A program made the translations under genes and the position numbers. DNA of 64,000 nucleotides from assembly GCA_037349105.1 (NCBI GenBank), contig JAYJMM010000084.1:868001-932000 (forward strand). The letters are read 5' to 3'. Of this stretch, positions 33,690 to 46,989 are shown piece after piece. The stretch comes from Limnomonas spitsbergensis. Lineage: Eukaryota; Chlorophyta; Chlorophyceae; Chlamydomonadales. The notes below the pieces were generated by a model. That model was given only the letters and a program-made list of their open reading frames with translations. It was not told the DNA's origin and did no database searches. The first letter of the stretch is position 1, and every line of letters begins with the position of its first letter.

Positions 33690-34430
33690 AGCACGGGCAG
33701 GGGACAGGAAGAGGGACAGGGGACAGGTGCATGACAGATTGACAGGGGACAAGGACATGGACAGGGGACATGAGCAGGGACAGAGGGCATGGGCAGGGAT
33801 AGGGGCATGGACAAGAGCAGGGGACAGGGGACAGGAGCAAGGGACAGAAGCAGAGGACAGAAGCAGGGGCAGGGGACAGGAGCAGGGGACAGGAGCAGGG
33901 ATAGGAGCAGGGACAGGGGACAGAAGCTGGGACATGGGACAGAAGCTGGGACAGGGGACAGGAGCAGAGACAGGGGGCAGGAGCAGGGGCGTGCTACAGG
34001 AGCAGAGACAGGGGGCAGGAGCTGGGACAGGGTGCAGTAGCAGGGACAGGGGGCAGGAGCATGGAAAGGGGGCAGGAGCAGGGACATGGGACAGGAGCAG
34101 AGACAAGGGGCAGGAGCATGGACAGGGACATGAGCAGGGACAGGGGGCATGAGCAGGGACATGGGGCATGAGCAGGGACATGGGGCATGAGCAGGGACAG
34201 GGGATAGGAGCAGGGACAGGGGGCAGGAGCAGGGACAGGGGGCAGGAGCAGGGACAGGGGAAATGAGCAGGGACAGGGGACAGGAGCAGGGACAGGGGGC
34301 AGGAGCAAGGACAGGGGACAGGAGCAGGGACAGGGGACAGGAGCAGGGACAGGGGGGAGGAGCTGGGACTGAAGGCAGGAGCTAAGACAAGGGGCAGGAG
34401 CTGGGACAGGGGGAAGGAGCTACGACCGGT
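33690..34430. repeat. GGACAGGAGCAGG-type short-unit minisatellite
   Basis: Purine-rich plus strand with interlocking units such as GGGACAGGAGCAGGGACAGG (about 12-21 bp). Long minus-strand frames rich in C, P, L and S are by-products. Confidence 0.95.
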
Positions 34431-35120
34431 ATCATGCAACCAGGAAAATGCACGTTCATGGTTGCGCATGCGGCCAGTAGCTGTACTGCAGTACTGGTAC
34501 TGCGCCCTCATGATGGGGAGCATAAACAAGACCGGCCCATACTGCTTGTTGGTCGCCTTAGTAGCACGCACCTAAGCGCGGACCAGTGTAGCAGCGGCCG
34601 CTCACTGCTACTTGTTTCATGCAGCCAATATAATGCACGCTCATGGATGCGCATGTGGCCAACACTTGAACCGTCGCGACATTTTTTTGACAGAGAGCAG
34701 GACAAGACTGGCCAAAGGACGGTCGCCTAAGCAACACACACCTAAGCGCGGACCCGGATGGCAGGGGCTGCTCACTGCTACCAGTTACATGCAGCCTGTT
34801 TATTGCATGTTTATGGTTGCGCACGTGGACAACAGCTGGACCGGTCATGCACCTTCCTTTTAGGGGGGGAAACAATACCAGCCTACTCTCATTTGCCCAT
34901 GCAGGCAGATAAGCGCAGGTCTAGGGAGAAGCAGCCGCTCACTGTCACCGGTTTAATGCAGCCAATATAATACAAGCTCATGGTTGTGCATGTGAGCAAC
35001 AGCTGTACAATCATTGCACCCCCTTGATAGATAGAGGGGAAAACAAGAGAGGCATGCGGTCGGTTGTTCAAGCGGCTACCTGTGCTCAGGGTAGCAGCGG
35101 CCGTTCACTGCTACTAGTAT
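34430..35120. repeat. Tandem satellite of about 170-180 bp, four imperfect copies
   Basis: Repeated blocks contain GCAGCCAATATAATGCA, CTCATGG.TGCGCATGTG, CCTAAGCGCGGACC and GCTCACTGCTAC, at about 34430, 34610, 34790 and 34960, with a partial copy to 35120. Confidence 0.75.
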
Positions 35121-35169
35121 TATGCGGTCCACGGCTGGTCACCTAACAAGCAGCACGCACCTCAGCGAG

Positions 35170-35480
35170 CAACTGGGTAGCAGCAGCGGTGCGCAAGCTA
35201 GCCAACCGCCCCATGCTAGTGCGCAAGCTGGCCATGAACCACATGCTGGTGGGCCAGCTGGCCATCAGCTCCATGCTCGTTTGCCAGCTGGTCAACAGCT
35301 CCATGCTGGTGTGCAAGTTGTCCCTCAGCTCCACGCACGCCGGTGCGCAAGCTGACCACCAACTTCATGCTGATAGCTGGTGTGCAAGATGGCCAGAAGC
35401 TTCACGCTAGTGCGCAAGCTAGCCAGATGTTGCAGGCTGTTCATCAAGCTGGCTAGCATCTATAATTTTATATGTTGGCA
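35170..35480. repeat. Degenerate 33-bp repeats related to the 34-bp minisatellite
   Basis: Units such as GTGCGCAAGCTGGCCA followed by a variable CTCCATGCTG tail, repeated about nine times. The GTGCGCAAGC core is the same as at 19690-24560. Confidence 0.7.
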
Positions 35481-35966
35481 TGGAAGCTCACCACTCACCA
35501 GCAGCTCCATGATGCTGGTATGCATGCTCCCTGTAGCTGCATGCCAGCAGCTCCAGATTCGGAATGGCTGATGGCTACTAGTAGACCACTCAGTAAAGGT
35601 GAAAGAATCAAGCAGTAGACAAGCCGCATGCCAAGCAGGAAGAGTACACGAAGTTTTAGGAGAATGCAGTCGGCCCAACAACAGCCCAGGTGTACAAGAA
35701 ACTCTCGTTGTCAGCTGAGAAAAGGCAAGCACGCAGGGACAGGAAAGGCAAACGAATAGCTAGTACCACCGGGCACCCTGGCTAGTCCTCAGCTATCAGT
35801 AGTACTACTTAAAACGCAAGTACGTGTTCATACCCTGTCTGGTCGTTGTGGTAACATCTCGATGATCGAATTCCTTCAACAGGGAACTCATAGAAGACAT
35901 GCTTATTAGTATTGCCAGGGTGTGTCTGCATCAGGCGGACAAAGAAGTGCAGTTAACGGTACTCAT

Positions 35967-36824
35967 ATGCAACAGACTGAAGGACGGGCAAGGGAACATA
36001 TTTCTGCAACTGTAGCCGGACGGACGAGCAAGCGGACTCGGTCCTGCAGCGGATATCTTTCAAGCAGGCAAGCGTACCGGAATGCGTGCGCAATTCTACA
36101 GCAAACACTGACGCCAGCGGGACGACGGCACGGATGCTGGGGCGACAATGCAGGGGGTGGGGACACGCTTGATTCAATCACGCAAAATCGCCAGTTCAAA
36201 CGACCCGTTTCCCCCATCTTGATTCAAACGACCCATTCAAGCGTCGGAAACTTACCGACGGAGGGCAATCCAGTGGGAAAAGGGATTCAGTCAATAAATT
36301 CTACACCTGTTCCCCAAACCAGCATTCTCACTGCTGTGCAAGAAGGTGTTTCCTCGATTGAGCTTTTTGGTGGCATGTGCGGTGGATTAGAATGCATGCT
36401 AAGAAATGGCATCCGCATCAACCACTATTACTATGCCGACATTGATAATGGTGCGAGGGTCTGTGCTAAGCACAGACTTAAGTTACTCACAGAGGAATAT
36501 CCCAATCTTCTAAGCCATGATGCTATTGCTAATACATTCAACCGGCTGCCGCAGGATGTCTACGCCATCAATGAAAGACATCTCGTTGACATTGCATGCC
36601 TTGATGGTACCCAATGGATGCTAACTGCAGGATTTATGTGCACTGACCTGTCTTCTGCAGGGAAACGTACGGGACTGCAAGGAGAGAAGAGTTCTACTTT
36701 CTTCCCTCTTATTAAGGTTCTTGGATCTCTCCAGCACATGCAACAGGGTAGACGCCCACCCATGTACTTCATTAAAAATGTTGGATCCTCGTATTTGCAA
36801 CAGCGGCTATCCGGGCCCGGATGA
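35967..36824 (+). CDS. Cytosine-C5 DNA methyltransferase-like protein, C-terminally truncated
   Basis: ATG at 35967 gives 285 residues; the frame is open a little further upstream from a GTG. After a basic, non-conserved N-terminus of about 125 residues come motif I (SIELFGGMCGGLE, about 129-141), the motif II acidic site (YYADID, 155-160), a motif IV-like segment (GFMCTDLSSAGKRTG, with the candidate catalytic Cys at about 225) and a motif VI-like site reading FIKNVG where functional enzymes have ENV. The TGA then comes before the target-recognition domain and motifs VIII-X, and a shifted frame continues for about 40 residues. Loss of the ENV glutamate and the missing C-terminus argue against activity. 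About 300 bp downstream are a polypurine tract and LTR-like starts, so it may have belonged to a retrotransposon; a host gene fragment is the alternative. Confidence 0.7.
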   Translation: MQQTEGRAREHISATVAGRTSKRTRSCSGYLSSRQAYRNACAILQQTLTPAGRRHGCWGDNAGGGDTLDSITQNRQFKRPVSPILIQTTHSSVGNLPTEGNPVGKGIQSINSTPVPQTSILTAVQEGVSSIELFGGMCGGLECMLRNGIRINHYYYADIDNGARVCAKHRLKLLTEEYPNLLSHDAIANTFNRLPQDVYAINERHLVDIACLDGTQWMLTAGFMCTDLSSAGKRTGLQGEKSSTFFPLIKVLGSLQHMQQGRRPPMYFIKNVGSSYLQQRLSGPG

Positions 36825-37134
36825 TCCCACCGATGCACACGTTCATCCGTTAAGCCAGAATATAGCTGTGTCCCCTTCATCAACTCTGGCAATTGACGGT
36901 GTATCTGAGCTGAATTTTCACTGGATCTGGGGGGGAGCTGGGAATTAGGATAGAGCTTTGAATTTACTAGTGCCGGGAATTGCGGGCTGAAGATGGAACT
37001 GGATGTTTGACAAAATGTGTCTCACAATGAGAAACTATTATTTATTTGCTCAACCTGTATATTTTAGGATGATATTTGATTCAAAACAAAATAAACAAAT
37101 ATTGCGTGCAGTTTTCAATATCTGGGGGGGGAAT
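36825..37134. other. Non-coding stretch ending in a polypurine tract
   Basis: AT-rich sequence leads to CTGGGGGGGGAAT at 37122-37134, immediately before TGTTGTGCATAATACGC. G-tract plus TG is the usual border of a retrotransposon 3' LTR. Confidence 0.5.
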
Positions 37135-37619
37135 TGTTGTGCATAATACGCACTTTTAGGGTTTAGGAGCTGTCTACCGTGAGGTGGCATTCTCATATGT
37201 CTGGCGCGAGCCTATAGGCATCCTCGATCAGGTGTTAGGTAGGTGATCGGGAAGTTTGAGATGGTGTGGATCGGGAAACCGATTGCACTAGAGCAGGGCT
37301 GATGTATACATCTACGTAGTCTTCTGGACTTGGGGTCGATTGGGCCCTGGGGGAAGGTGAACAGTACCGATGGTGACGTGAACTGGGCTCTTCAGCTTGA
37401 AGAGGGTCCCTTAAAGCGACTGTGGCGAGTTACGGTAATGCGTAAAAGTCACAGCTAACGTACGCATTATATCGGAGGTTATTTTTCCTACCGGTACTTG
37501 TGCCCCATGGACTCTGGGCAGGGCCCAGGGGTGGGAAGTCTGATAACAAGACGCAGTTCTTAAAACGTTGTCGTGCTTGTTCATTACCGCCTCCAGTGTT
37601 TTTCGATCTGGGGGGGGAA
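37135..37619 (+). mobile_element. LTR-like segment after the first polypurine tract
   Basis: It begins TGTTGTGCATAATACGC right after a G8 tract, as Copia-type LTRs often do, and ends at a second polypurine tract (CTGGGGGGGGAA at 37609-37619). No second copy of this putative LTR is in the window. Confidence 0.4.
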
Positions 37620-38467
37620 TGTCTTGTGTTCTTTTCGCTTGGTGCACCCATTCCTTAGGGTGCACCCCTGTGCCGCGACAGCTGTCACGACGTATGACTG
37701 CACCGTGCGTTTGACTGCGCCAACTGCTTTTTCGGTTGGAAGTTATGTGTGAACCTGTACAAGTGTGTTTGCCGTCTTAGAGGATCCCGAACTGGGTCCT
37801 TTACTTTTTCCTTCTTACTTGATTTCACGGCCTTCAATAGACTCTTAACGTTTCCAGCTATTGTTCTTGAATATCGATCTGCAAGTTAATCGTCACTAAA
37901 AGTCTTACTAAGGGGAAACTGGCAGAGCAGCTAGGCCAACAGCGACCCTATAAGCATCAACAAGTCTCCTGATACGAAGCTGGCAGAGCAGCTAGGCCAA
38001 CAGTCGACTATCTGCAGCAATTAGAGTTATTCCTGCCTCTTAACAAGGCATATCTCCAGCCCTACAGCTGGATATTACCACCAACCAACCATCACATCTC
38101 CAACCTACAGCCTTTCCTTTGGCTCCAAGACGACCATCTGATTCATCGGAGATATCTACAGTCATCAGAAGTCGCCAAGCAAGCGACTCACCACAGCATA
38201 TCAACGGCCACAATCGCCCAAGATCGTCCCAGGAAACCTATAAGTACCTCAGGAGTCGAGGCTTTACGAGATCTTGTCAACAGTATCGAAGAAGTCCAGG
38301 TGAAGTAGCAAGAGCTATCACATGTTATCGAGCTGAGTTCACTGAGTTACAGCAGTGGACCGAGAAGCTCCTACTATAAGCTCTGTAAGAGTTTATTAAT
38401 ACTTAATGTCTTGTGTTCTTTTCGCTTGGTGCACCCATTCCTTAGGGTGCACCCTTGTGCCGCGACA
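37620..38467 (+). mobile_element. LTR pair with 61-bp direct repeat (37620-37680 and 38407-38467)
   Basis: Both repeats start TGTCTTGTGTTC. The first follows a G8 polypurine tract directly. Each contains a hairpin, GGTGCACCC-loop-GGGTGCACC. Between them lie a 26-bp direct repeat (starting AGCTGGCAGAGCAGCTAGG, near 37918 and 37979) and a short open stretch. This is probably one LTR followed by the truncated start of another, or a small terminal-repeat element. Confidence 0.5.
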
Positions 38468-38700
38468 CATGTGCTTCCAGTGCCCTAGTGTCAGGGAGCA
38501 GTTACAGGAGCGGGGGTGGGCAGGTCCTCCGGGCGCTGCCACTAACTTCCACCAGCTGTACCAGGCTAAGCAGGGGTGGGATGCACTTGCTTTTGTGGAC
38601 CTTTTAGTTTCTTCTTTTCTCCCTTCTGAACAGTTGGGCACCCATGCGGCTAACCTTTGAGCGGGCCCAGAGGCGTTACGTTATTGACACAGCAAGTGTG
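38468..38700 (+). pseudogene. 3' end of a non-LTR (LINE-type) retrotransposon ORF
   Basis: It encodes CFQCPSVREQLQERGWAG and FVDLLVSSFLPSEQLGTHAA, then TGA at 38658-38660. An H/C-x2-C pattern after the RT domain (FQCPSVRE) is typical of LINE C-termini. The sequence around the stop, through GGCCCAGAGGCGTTACGTTA, recurs inverted at 39200-39290 and 45370-45470, as expected for 5'-truncated LINE copies. Confidence 0.45.
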
Positions 38701-39199
38701 GTAGTCTGCACCATCTCATACAAGGATTTCCATGATCCGTCCCTTCAAACTTCAAACAGACTAAGCTTTGACCGTACACCATGAAGTGACCCACCAAGCT
38801 CTCTTATCCCTAGGCCATGATGTAGCTATAATTATAGATTAAGCTGAAGCACCTCAAAACTAACACACAGTACATGCAAGCCCACTACGGGAAGGACGAC
38901 ATCTCGCAGCCATCCAAACAAGCAAATGTATGTCGTCCATGTCCGTCCTAGCCAACCACCAAAAATACACGTGTTGAAGCGGCCTCAACATGATTTAGTA
39001 GCATCAGCCATCCTGTGCCTTCAACACTTTGCAGAGGCAGCAGCTGAAAGCTTGTGCCTCCAAAATGTTGCACCTAGCCTCAAGCCTCAGCAGCCGCTGC
39101 CTGTCTATTGCCTCAATTGGTTGCAGCGACAGCCCACGGCTGCAGCCGCAGTTGCAAGCCATAAGATCCGAGAAGGGCATGGCGAAGGGGTGGCTGGGA
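38701..39199. other. No gene recognised
   Basis: Short AT-balanced sequence without repeats or convincing frames. The last 150 bp are GCAGC-rich and lead towards the CAG-rich tract. Confidence 0.4.
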
Positions 39200-39310
39200 T
39201 GCAAGTCAATGACGTTACACCTCTGGGCCCTGCTCAAAAGGCTCGGCCGAATGGGCGCCTAACTAAGAGGGGCAGGGAAAAAGGAAAAGGGGGGGGGGAA
39301 GTGAAGGGAC
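39200..39310 (-). repeat. Truncated LINE 3' end (second copy)
   Basis: The reverse complement reads through GAGCAGGGCCCAGAGGTGTA and AACGTCATTGAC, matching the sequence just after the LINE stop at 38660-38695. Confidence 0.5.
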
Positions 39311-39329
39311 AGCTAGGATGTAAGTGAGG

Positions 39330-39940
39330 AGAGGCCCCATCACACTGCCGCCCCGGCCAGGAGTCCACTGTTGCCAGCCCATGGCGTCAACAGCAGTTGC
39401 CAGTCTATGCTCTCAACACCTGCCAGTCATGGCCCTCAGCAGCGGCTGCCAGCCTCTGCCCTCAACAGGTTGCAGCGGCAGCAGCATCCAGCAGCATCCA
39501 GCCAGTGGCCTCCACAGCTGCAGCAGCAGCCTCAACAACTGCAGCGGCAGCAACATCCAACCAGTGGCCTCCACAACTGCAGCAGCAGCAGCAGCCTCCA
39601 CAGCTGCAGCGGCAGCAACATCCAGCCAGTGGCCCTGTCAACTGCCAGCCATTGGCCGCGACAGCAACAGTGGCAGCAGCATCCAGCCATTGGCCGTAAC
39701 AGCTGCCGACCAGTGGCCTCGACAGCAGCAGCAGCAGCAGCAGCAGCCAGCTAGTGGCCTTGACAGCTGCCAGCTCTGCCCTCAACCGGTCGCAGTAGCA
39801 GCAGCATCCAGCCAGTGGCCCAAACAGCTGCAGCTGCGCCAGTGGCCTCGACAGCTGCTACAGCAGCAGCAGAAGCAGCCAGCCAGTGGCCTTGACAGAT
39901 GCCAACCTCTGCCCTCAACAGCAGCCGACCTTCTTCTTGC
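39330..39940. repeat. CAG/CCAGTGGCC-rich low-complexity tract
   Basis: Interrupted CAGCAG runs alternate with CCAGCCAGTGGCCT-type units. Open frames rich in Q, A, S, P and L on the plus strand are by-products. Confidence 0.85.
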
Positions 39941-40540
39941 GCATCGCATTAGTGTTCATGTTGACAGCGTCAGGCATGAAGCTACGCACATATAGGGAGG
40001 GACCAAGTGAGCAGCTCGGGTGGGTATGCTGAGAGAGGATTAATTTCAACAGGGCACAGCGCATCCAGTCTGCATATGTGTTCATGTTGATGGCGTCAGT
40101 CGTGAAGCTGTGCCCCCAAAAGGAAGGCACAAAGTGGGTACAGCGTGTCAAGACCGCAATCGCATTCCTTGTTTGCTCATCAGCCCATAGACTGGTACGC
40201 AAGTACGATGCCCAGGCACATTCTTGGGCAACCAATCGACTGCCGCGGAGTATGCTTAGTGATGTTCATGACCAATTTCTTGGTACCGAGATCCTGCAAG
40301 AGCGCACCGCAGGTGCGAAAACAATCCTGGAACTCCTAATTTTCACAGGTTTCCCGTATTTCTATATTTCTCACTGTACTGGTTCTGTTTGTTTCACTGC
40401 GTTCCATCAGGAGGCGATATCTTCTTGGTGCCAATTCTTGGTTGAATTGGAAATACTGTGTGTGCTTGTGTGTACCTTTGTGGTGGAGGTGCGGGACACA
40501 CCAAGGCACGAGCGAGCGCACCCTCCTGTCCAGCACTCAC
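39941..40540. other. No exon recognised; short direct repeat
   Basis: GTGTTCATGTTGA.GCGTCA followed by GTGAAGCT or ATGAAGCT occurs near 39948 and 40078. The last Rab7 exon (prenylated tail) should lie here or further left, but I could not find it. Confidence 0.4.
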
Positions 40541-42436
40541 ATTTCCTCTTCCTTCTCATGCCTGAGCGCATTGCGCGCAATCTGCATGAAGGCGGCCTCT
40601 ACATTTACGTCCTCTTTGGCCGACGTCTCAAAGTAGGGTAACCCGCCCTTAGCCTGCGCCCATGCCTCGGCCTTCTTTTTCGACACCTGGTCATAGAGGG
40701 GGGCAGGGGGTGCGGGCAGGCGTTTAAGAGGCGGGGGCTGGCTGTGGTCATGGTCATGGTCAGAAGGGTTCGGTGGCTCAGGCAAGAGTTCTTCCTCCTC
40801 CGACCTATTTCCCCCTCCGAAATGATCACAAAGATAAAACATACATGCAACAGGCTGGGAAAGTTTCCTCTTCCGGGGCTGGAGGATTCACCTCCCAGAC
40901 AGGTGGAAAGCTTGAATTCAAAAATAAAAGCATAGATGCGAGGAAATCCCCGAGTCTTAAACAACATCTCTTTGAGAAGGTCTGCCAGTTCGAACTTGCC
41001 CCAAATTAGCAAAATATCATCCAAGAACAATACATCAGTAGTCAATACATGCAATATGCAACACAAACCTCTCTGAATTTGGCTAGACATACTGCACTAT
41101 GCATGATACAAGAGAAAACTTAATCTCAGGACCGCAGGCCTTTTTCAGTTCTCCTAATGCATGTTCCAAGATGCTTTTCATCGACCCATAGACTCAAAAA
41201 TGCAAAGCAATGTCTATTTTGAGGGGCCTTGGTGCAGCAAGCTCTGCTGCTCGGGCCACCAGCCGTAGGCCGGTCATGGTTGGGTCCCAAGTGGTCCCAG
41301 CACTTGCCAACCGGCAACCCCTGAAGGTGGTCTGGCACGCACTGGAATAAACACTCATGGACTGCATCCCCTAGAGTAATCAGAGAGATGAACTCTTACA
41401 GCACATAATTCATAAATCCGTAAGCTGTGCTGCCCAGTGCCCACCACTCCACCAGTCTGGCAATTTCCAGAATTTCCAGGTTTAGCTGGAAAAAGTAGCG
41501 CGCAGTCCCTAGCAGACCCACACCTTTTGGTCCCTCATGTACCGATTTCGCACACAAAAAATAAGGAGTCATGCTGCTCACCAATCTGGCATTGCCTCCG
41601 TCCACATCGATTTTGTTTCCCAGGACCATAAATGGGAAATTGTCAGGGTCCTGCGGGCTGGCCTGCAAGACACGTGTGCAATAGGCAGACACCCTCATGA
41701 GATATACGGGATGAATGGTAAAGAACCGCAACGTGTTGGATTCTAAGCTCCATAAAAGGCTGCAATCAGCTGACTGGCCTTCCGGGGGGAGCTGGCTCAT
41801 TGCTTCACAGCATGGTGGATTGGTACCCCCCATGGGGGAGGCAGCCATGATTGCAAGCAGGACTGCAGGAGTCATGAACACTTTGGCAAGGCATTGAGAC
41901 GGTGCATTGCATGCTTGCATGGCGGGGACAAGTAGTGCGCGGGTAGGCAGAGGTACCTGTATCAGGAACTCATCGCGCCAGTTGTCCAGGGCTTCGAAAG
42001 ACTTTGCATTATTCACATCATGGACCAGCACACAGCAATCCGCGCCTCGGTAGAAGGCCACGCCCAGGCTCTGGAACCTCTCTTGCCCTGCAGTATCCCA
42101 AATCTACAACATCACGGGGAAATTTCTTTGAGTTGAGGCATGCCCTGGCATCCGGGGAAACATTTTTGTAACTCGAGAGCATCCCGACGATGACATGACA
42201 ACGGGCGTTTAGGGGATCCCGCGCGCAGCATCACGCTCGCGCTCGTCACCAACCTGCATCGTGACCGTCTTGTCGTCCACCTCGATCTCCTTCGTCAAGA
42301 AATCAGCTCCAATGGTGGCCTTGTACTCTTTACTGAACTTCTTCTGGACATACTGGTTCATAAGAGATGTCTTCCCAACCCCCGAATCACCCAGTATGAT
42401 GACTTTCAATAGGCGTCGCTTCTTCCCGGGGGCCAT
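40541..42436 (-). CDS. RAB7: Rab7-type small GTPase (last exon not located)
   Basis: Four exons with GT-AG borders and consistent phases: 42254-42436, 41957-42103, 41582-41662 and 40541-40686. The ATG at 42434-42436 gives [14 protein letters not shown]1 GDSGVGKT (16-23), switch [10 protein letters not shown] (38-46), G3 WDTAGQERF (63-71), G4 NKID (126-129) and G5 ETSAK (157-161) are all intact, and KATIGADF plus [11 protein letters not shown] are characteristic of Rab7. The protein controls late endosome/vacuole (lysosome) fusion from the cytosolic membrane face. Exon 4 ends EEEAT|GTGAGT in phase 2, so about 20 C-terminal residues, including the prenylated cysteines, come from an exon I could not identify; reading through would give only M and stop. 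Introns contain dispersed repeats. The gene is divergent from eL42. Confidence 0.93.
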
Positions 42437-42705
42437 TTCAGCTAGAAAAGTATGCAAGTATCAAAACCTACTAGGAGGACGCCACGTCAATCGAGTCTGA
42501 TAACGTAATGGGCACTATTCAGAGTATAGCGAAATATGCTCCAGAACGAGGCACAGCACATGTTCATGCGAAGAGGATGCCAACCAATTTTGCATTTCCG
42601 AACCCTTTATTCACCCTGAAAAGCTGTACGACCTAAAAGCTTGCGCTCAGCCGACTCTGTCTCTCTCTACTAGGTCCGTTCTAGGTCTAGCGGCAGGCTG
42701 GGAAA
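42437..42705. promoter_or_regulatory. Bidirectional promoter region between Rab7 and eL42
   Basis: Only 269 bp separate the two divergent ATGs. No clear TATA box is visible. A pyrimidine-rich CTCTGTCTCTCTCTAC stretch 35-50 bp before the eL42 ATG resembles the initiator context of ribosomal protein genes. The layout implies shared regulation. Confidence 0.55.
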
Positions 42706-44987
<2,282 letters not shown>

Positions 44988-45369
44988 ACTCGGCTTTAGC
45001 CCCTGATTTCGGATCTGCATCTGAAGATAAGAAATTGGATGCCTCTGGCTCATTCCAGCCTTCTCCTGATCAGCTGTCGACCTTATTACCGGCGTCTGGG
45101 TTTCGCAACGACTGCGCCATGCAGCTTGGAAATGGATTGATGTGCCTCAAGTGGTTTGCGGGTCCAAGTCGCACGTGCTTTCTTGGCGACCAATGGACTG
45201 TGAAAACTGAAATCTGGCACCCCGCTCGGCTGCCAAGTTGTCAATCAGATGAGCTTTATGGAGACGCCATCGCTGATCAAGCAGTCGCAAGCTGCTACAT
45301 CAATGCTCGTCGCCATACCCTGACACTCCAGGCAGCCTGCTGAGCCTCTGTCAGAAACCTGAACCCCAT

Positions 45370-45582
45370 GCCTGTCAATGACATAACACCCCTGAGCCCT
45401 GCTCTAGAAGGCTCGGCCGCGTGGGCACAACTGTTCCGTTGGGAGGAAAGAAAAGGAACTAATGGTGAGAGGGAAAGAAGGGGAGGAACACTAAGGAGAA
45501 AAAATACCCCCCCAGAAGGGATATGCAGCCCGAGGTATCTCAAGCCTATTCCCCAAGAAGGCAACAACCTAGGCCCCAACAA
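45370..45582 (-). pseudogene. Truncated LINE 3' end (third copy)
   Basis: The minus strand encodes FLSSQRNSCAHAAEPSRAG, aligned with FLPSEQLGTHAANL-stop-AGP at 38620-38670, followed by the same post-stop sequence (GGTGTTATGTCATTGAC). The original stop codon reads as sense here. Confidence 0.45.
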
Positions 45583-45864
45583 TGCCTACTACGTCCTCAA
45601 CAAAAAAGCTCATGCTTGTGAAAGACAAGCTTAACACTCATAGAGACAAATCAGCAGGACAAGCTCTACACTCAAGGGAGGCTAAATGAACACAACAAAA
45701 TCTCGGCAGATATGTATCTGAGATGTGAAATTATGTTCAGTCCATACGGCGTCTCATCACAGTATCACAGGTGTGCACGATCCTAGACCTGTCCCCTCCC
45801 TCCGAAATGTGCCAGGCTACCCCTGCAGGGTAGGTAATCCATCACCTGAAACAAATCACAGCTC

Positions 45865-45981
45865 GGACCAGCTGGTCCTGATCCCACCGCCAAGAGGGCA
45901 GCCTTGCTCTTCAGGGAACTACACTGCTGCGATAGAGACGGCAACGGCCCCATATCTGGCCCTCACACGTATTTGGATTCG
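45865..45981 (-). pseudogene. Diverged copy of the last ECH2 exon, cut by the LTR
   Basis: It aligns with 56595-56711 of the real gene: GACCAGCTGGTCC.. (GACCTGCTGGTCCCGCC in the gene), GGAACTACACTGCTGCG (GGAACTCCACCGCTGCG) and TAGAGACGGCAA. Similarity ends exactly where the right retrotransposon begins (TGTCAC at 45982), so the element appears to have inserted into, or been duplicated with, an ECH2 exon copy. Confidence 0.65.
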
Positions 45982-46186
45982 TGTCACGGTATAATGCAGT
46001 ATACGTGCCAAAACCGTAGGGACCGCTGACGCGTCCCCGTAGACTCCGCAGCTTCCCTGCGGAGCCCCCTTTTTAGGGTTAGGAGCCCAGCTTCCCACTT
46101 TCGGGAAGGTCTGAGGCAGGATTTCCCGTACTCAGTAAATAGGGCTTGCCGGGACCTTTGAATCCCGGCTTGCACGCTTGACACTT

Positions 46187-46209
46187 ACTTCGTTCCTTTT
46201 AAGTGGACA
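46187..46209. repeat. Arm of perfect 23-bp inverted repeat (partner 46627-46649)
   Basis: It starts ACTTCGTTCCTTTTAAG and is the exact complement of 46627-46649, 417 bp away. It differs from the left element's arm at five positions, each matched by the opposite arm. Confidence 0.9.
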
Positions 46210-46626
46210 GGCCTCTAATTGTAATCAGCACCGGCTATCATCCCAAGATATACCCTGTGAATACCAATAACGCCAGTACCACGAAGGCACGAAGGCGATC
46301 AAGCCTAGTTCAGCCTCAGAGCCGACATAGCAACCTAGTTATCCTCAGCTAGATGCCCAGCCCGACCTGGGACACCGCCCGCAGTCTACGGCTACGACAT
46401 CCCCCGCTTCACGCGGCAAGTGACTCAGCGACCCGACAGATCAGCTATCTGAAGGGCCAGCAGTTAAGCTTTACAAGTGACCAGCTCCGTGTCTGTCATG
46501 TAGAAGTTCCAGCCACAGCTCAACGCGCTGCGCATCCGCGGCCAGTGTGTAGTCACTGAGTCCGCCCGTAGGCGTCCGCCACTATGTGGGGAAGAAGTCC
46601 GCCACGGACCTGAAGCAAACCTCTCG

Positions 46627-46649
46627 TGTCCACTTAAAAGGAACGAAGT
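46627..46649. repeat. Second arm of the 23-bp inverted repeat
   Basis: Exact reverse complement of 46187-46209, within the leader of the right retrotransposon. Confidence 0.9.
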
Positions 46650-46989
46650 GGATCTTGCCTAATCAGCCTGACCCAACGAATCCTGCTAAAGGTGTATGTG
46701 CTGTGGAGCTTGGAATTTCTTTTTGAGACAGCGGATCTGCCTTGGACAGCTAGAAATCACTGAGCAGAGGATTCTTCATAGATATTCCAAGTCAATCCCT
46801 GCTTGCGCTGGGCGTGGCAACCCAGAAGCAGACGTAGCTTGAAGATCAGGCTGTGGATTTATAAACCCAGCTGATAGTGCCTGTGCACCTGGACTTGCCT
46901 TTGTGGTGGAGTGCAAATTCCCAAGTGTTGACAGAAGTGGATCTGCGGATCAGTGATTAAGTGGATTGCTGAGGCCGAGACTTCAGTGA

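Noticed and set aside
33662..34571. Proline/cysteine/leucine-rich frames of up to 297 codons
   Set aside because: Translation of the purine-rich short-unit minisatellite.
39915..40235. Minus-strand frame with TDAINMNTYADWMRCA as the missing Rab7 tail or a separate gene
   Set aside because: It has no prenylation cysteines in the right context and contains an internal direct repeat (INMNT / VNMNT), so it is more likely repeat-derived.
40687..40842. Upstream extension of Rab7 exon 4 ([18 protein letters not shown])
   Set aside because: The junction L-V-S-K-K-K through GACCAG|GTG exactly matches the Rab7 family; the proline/histidine stretch is intron.
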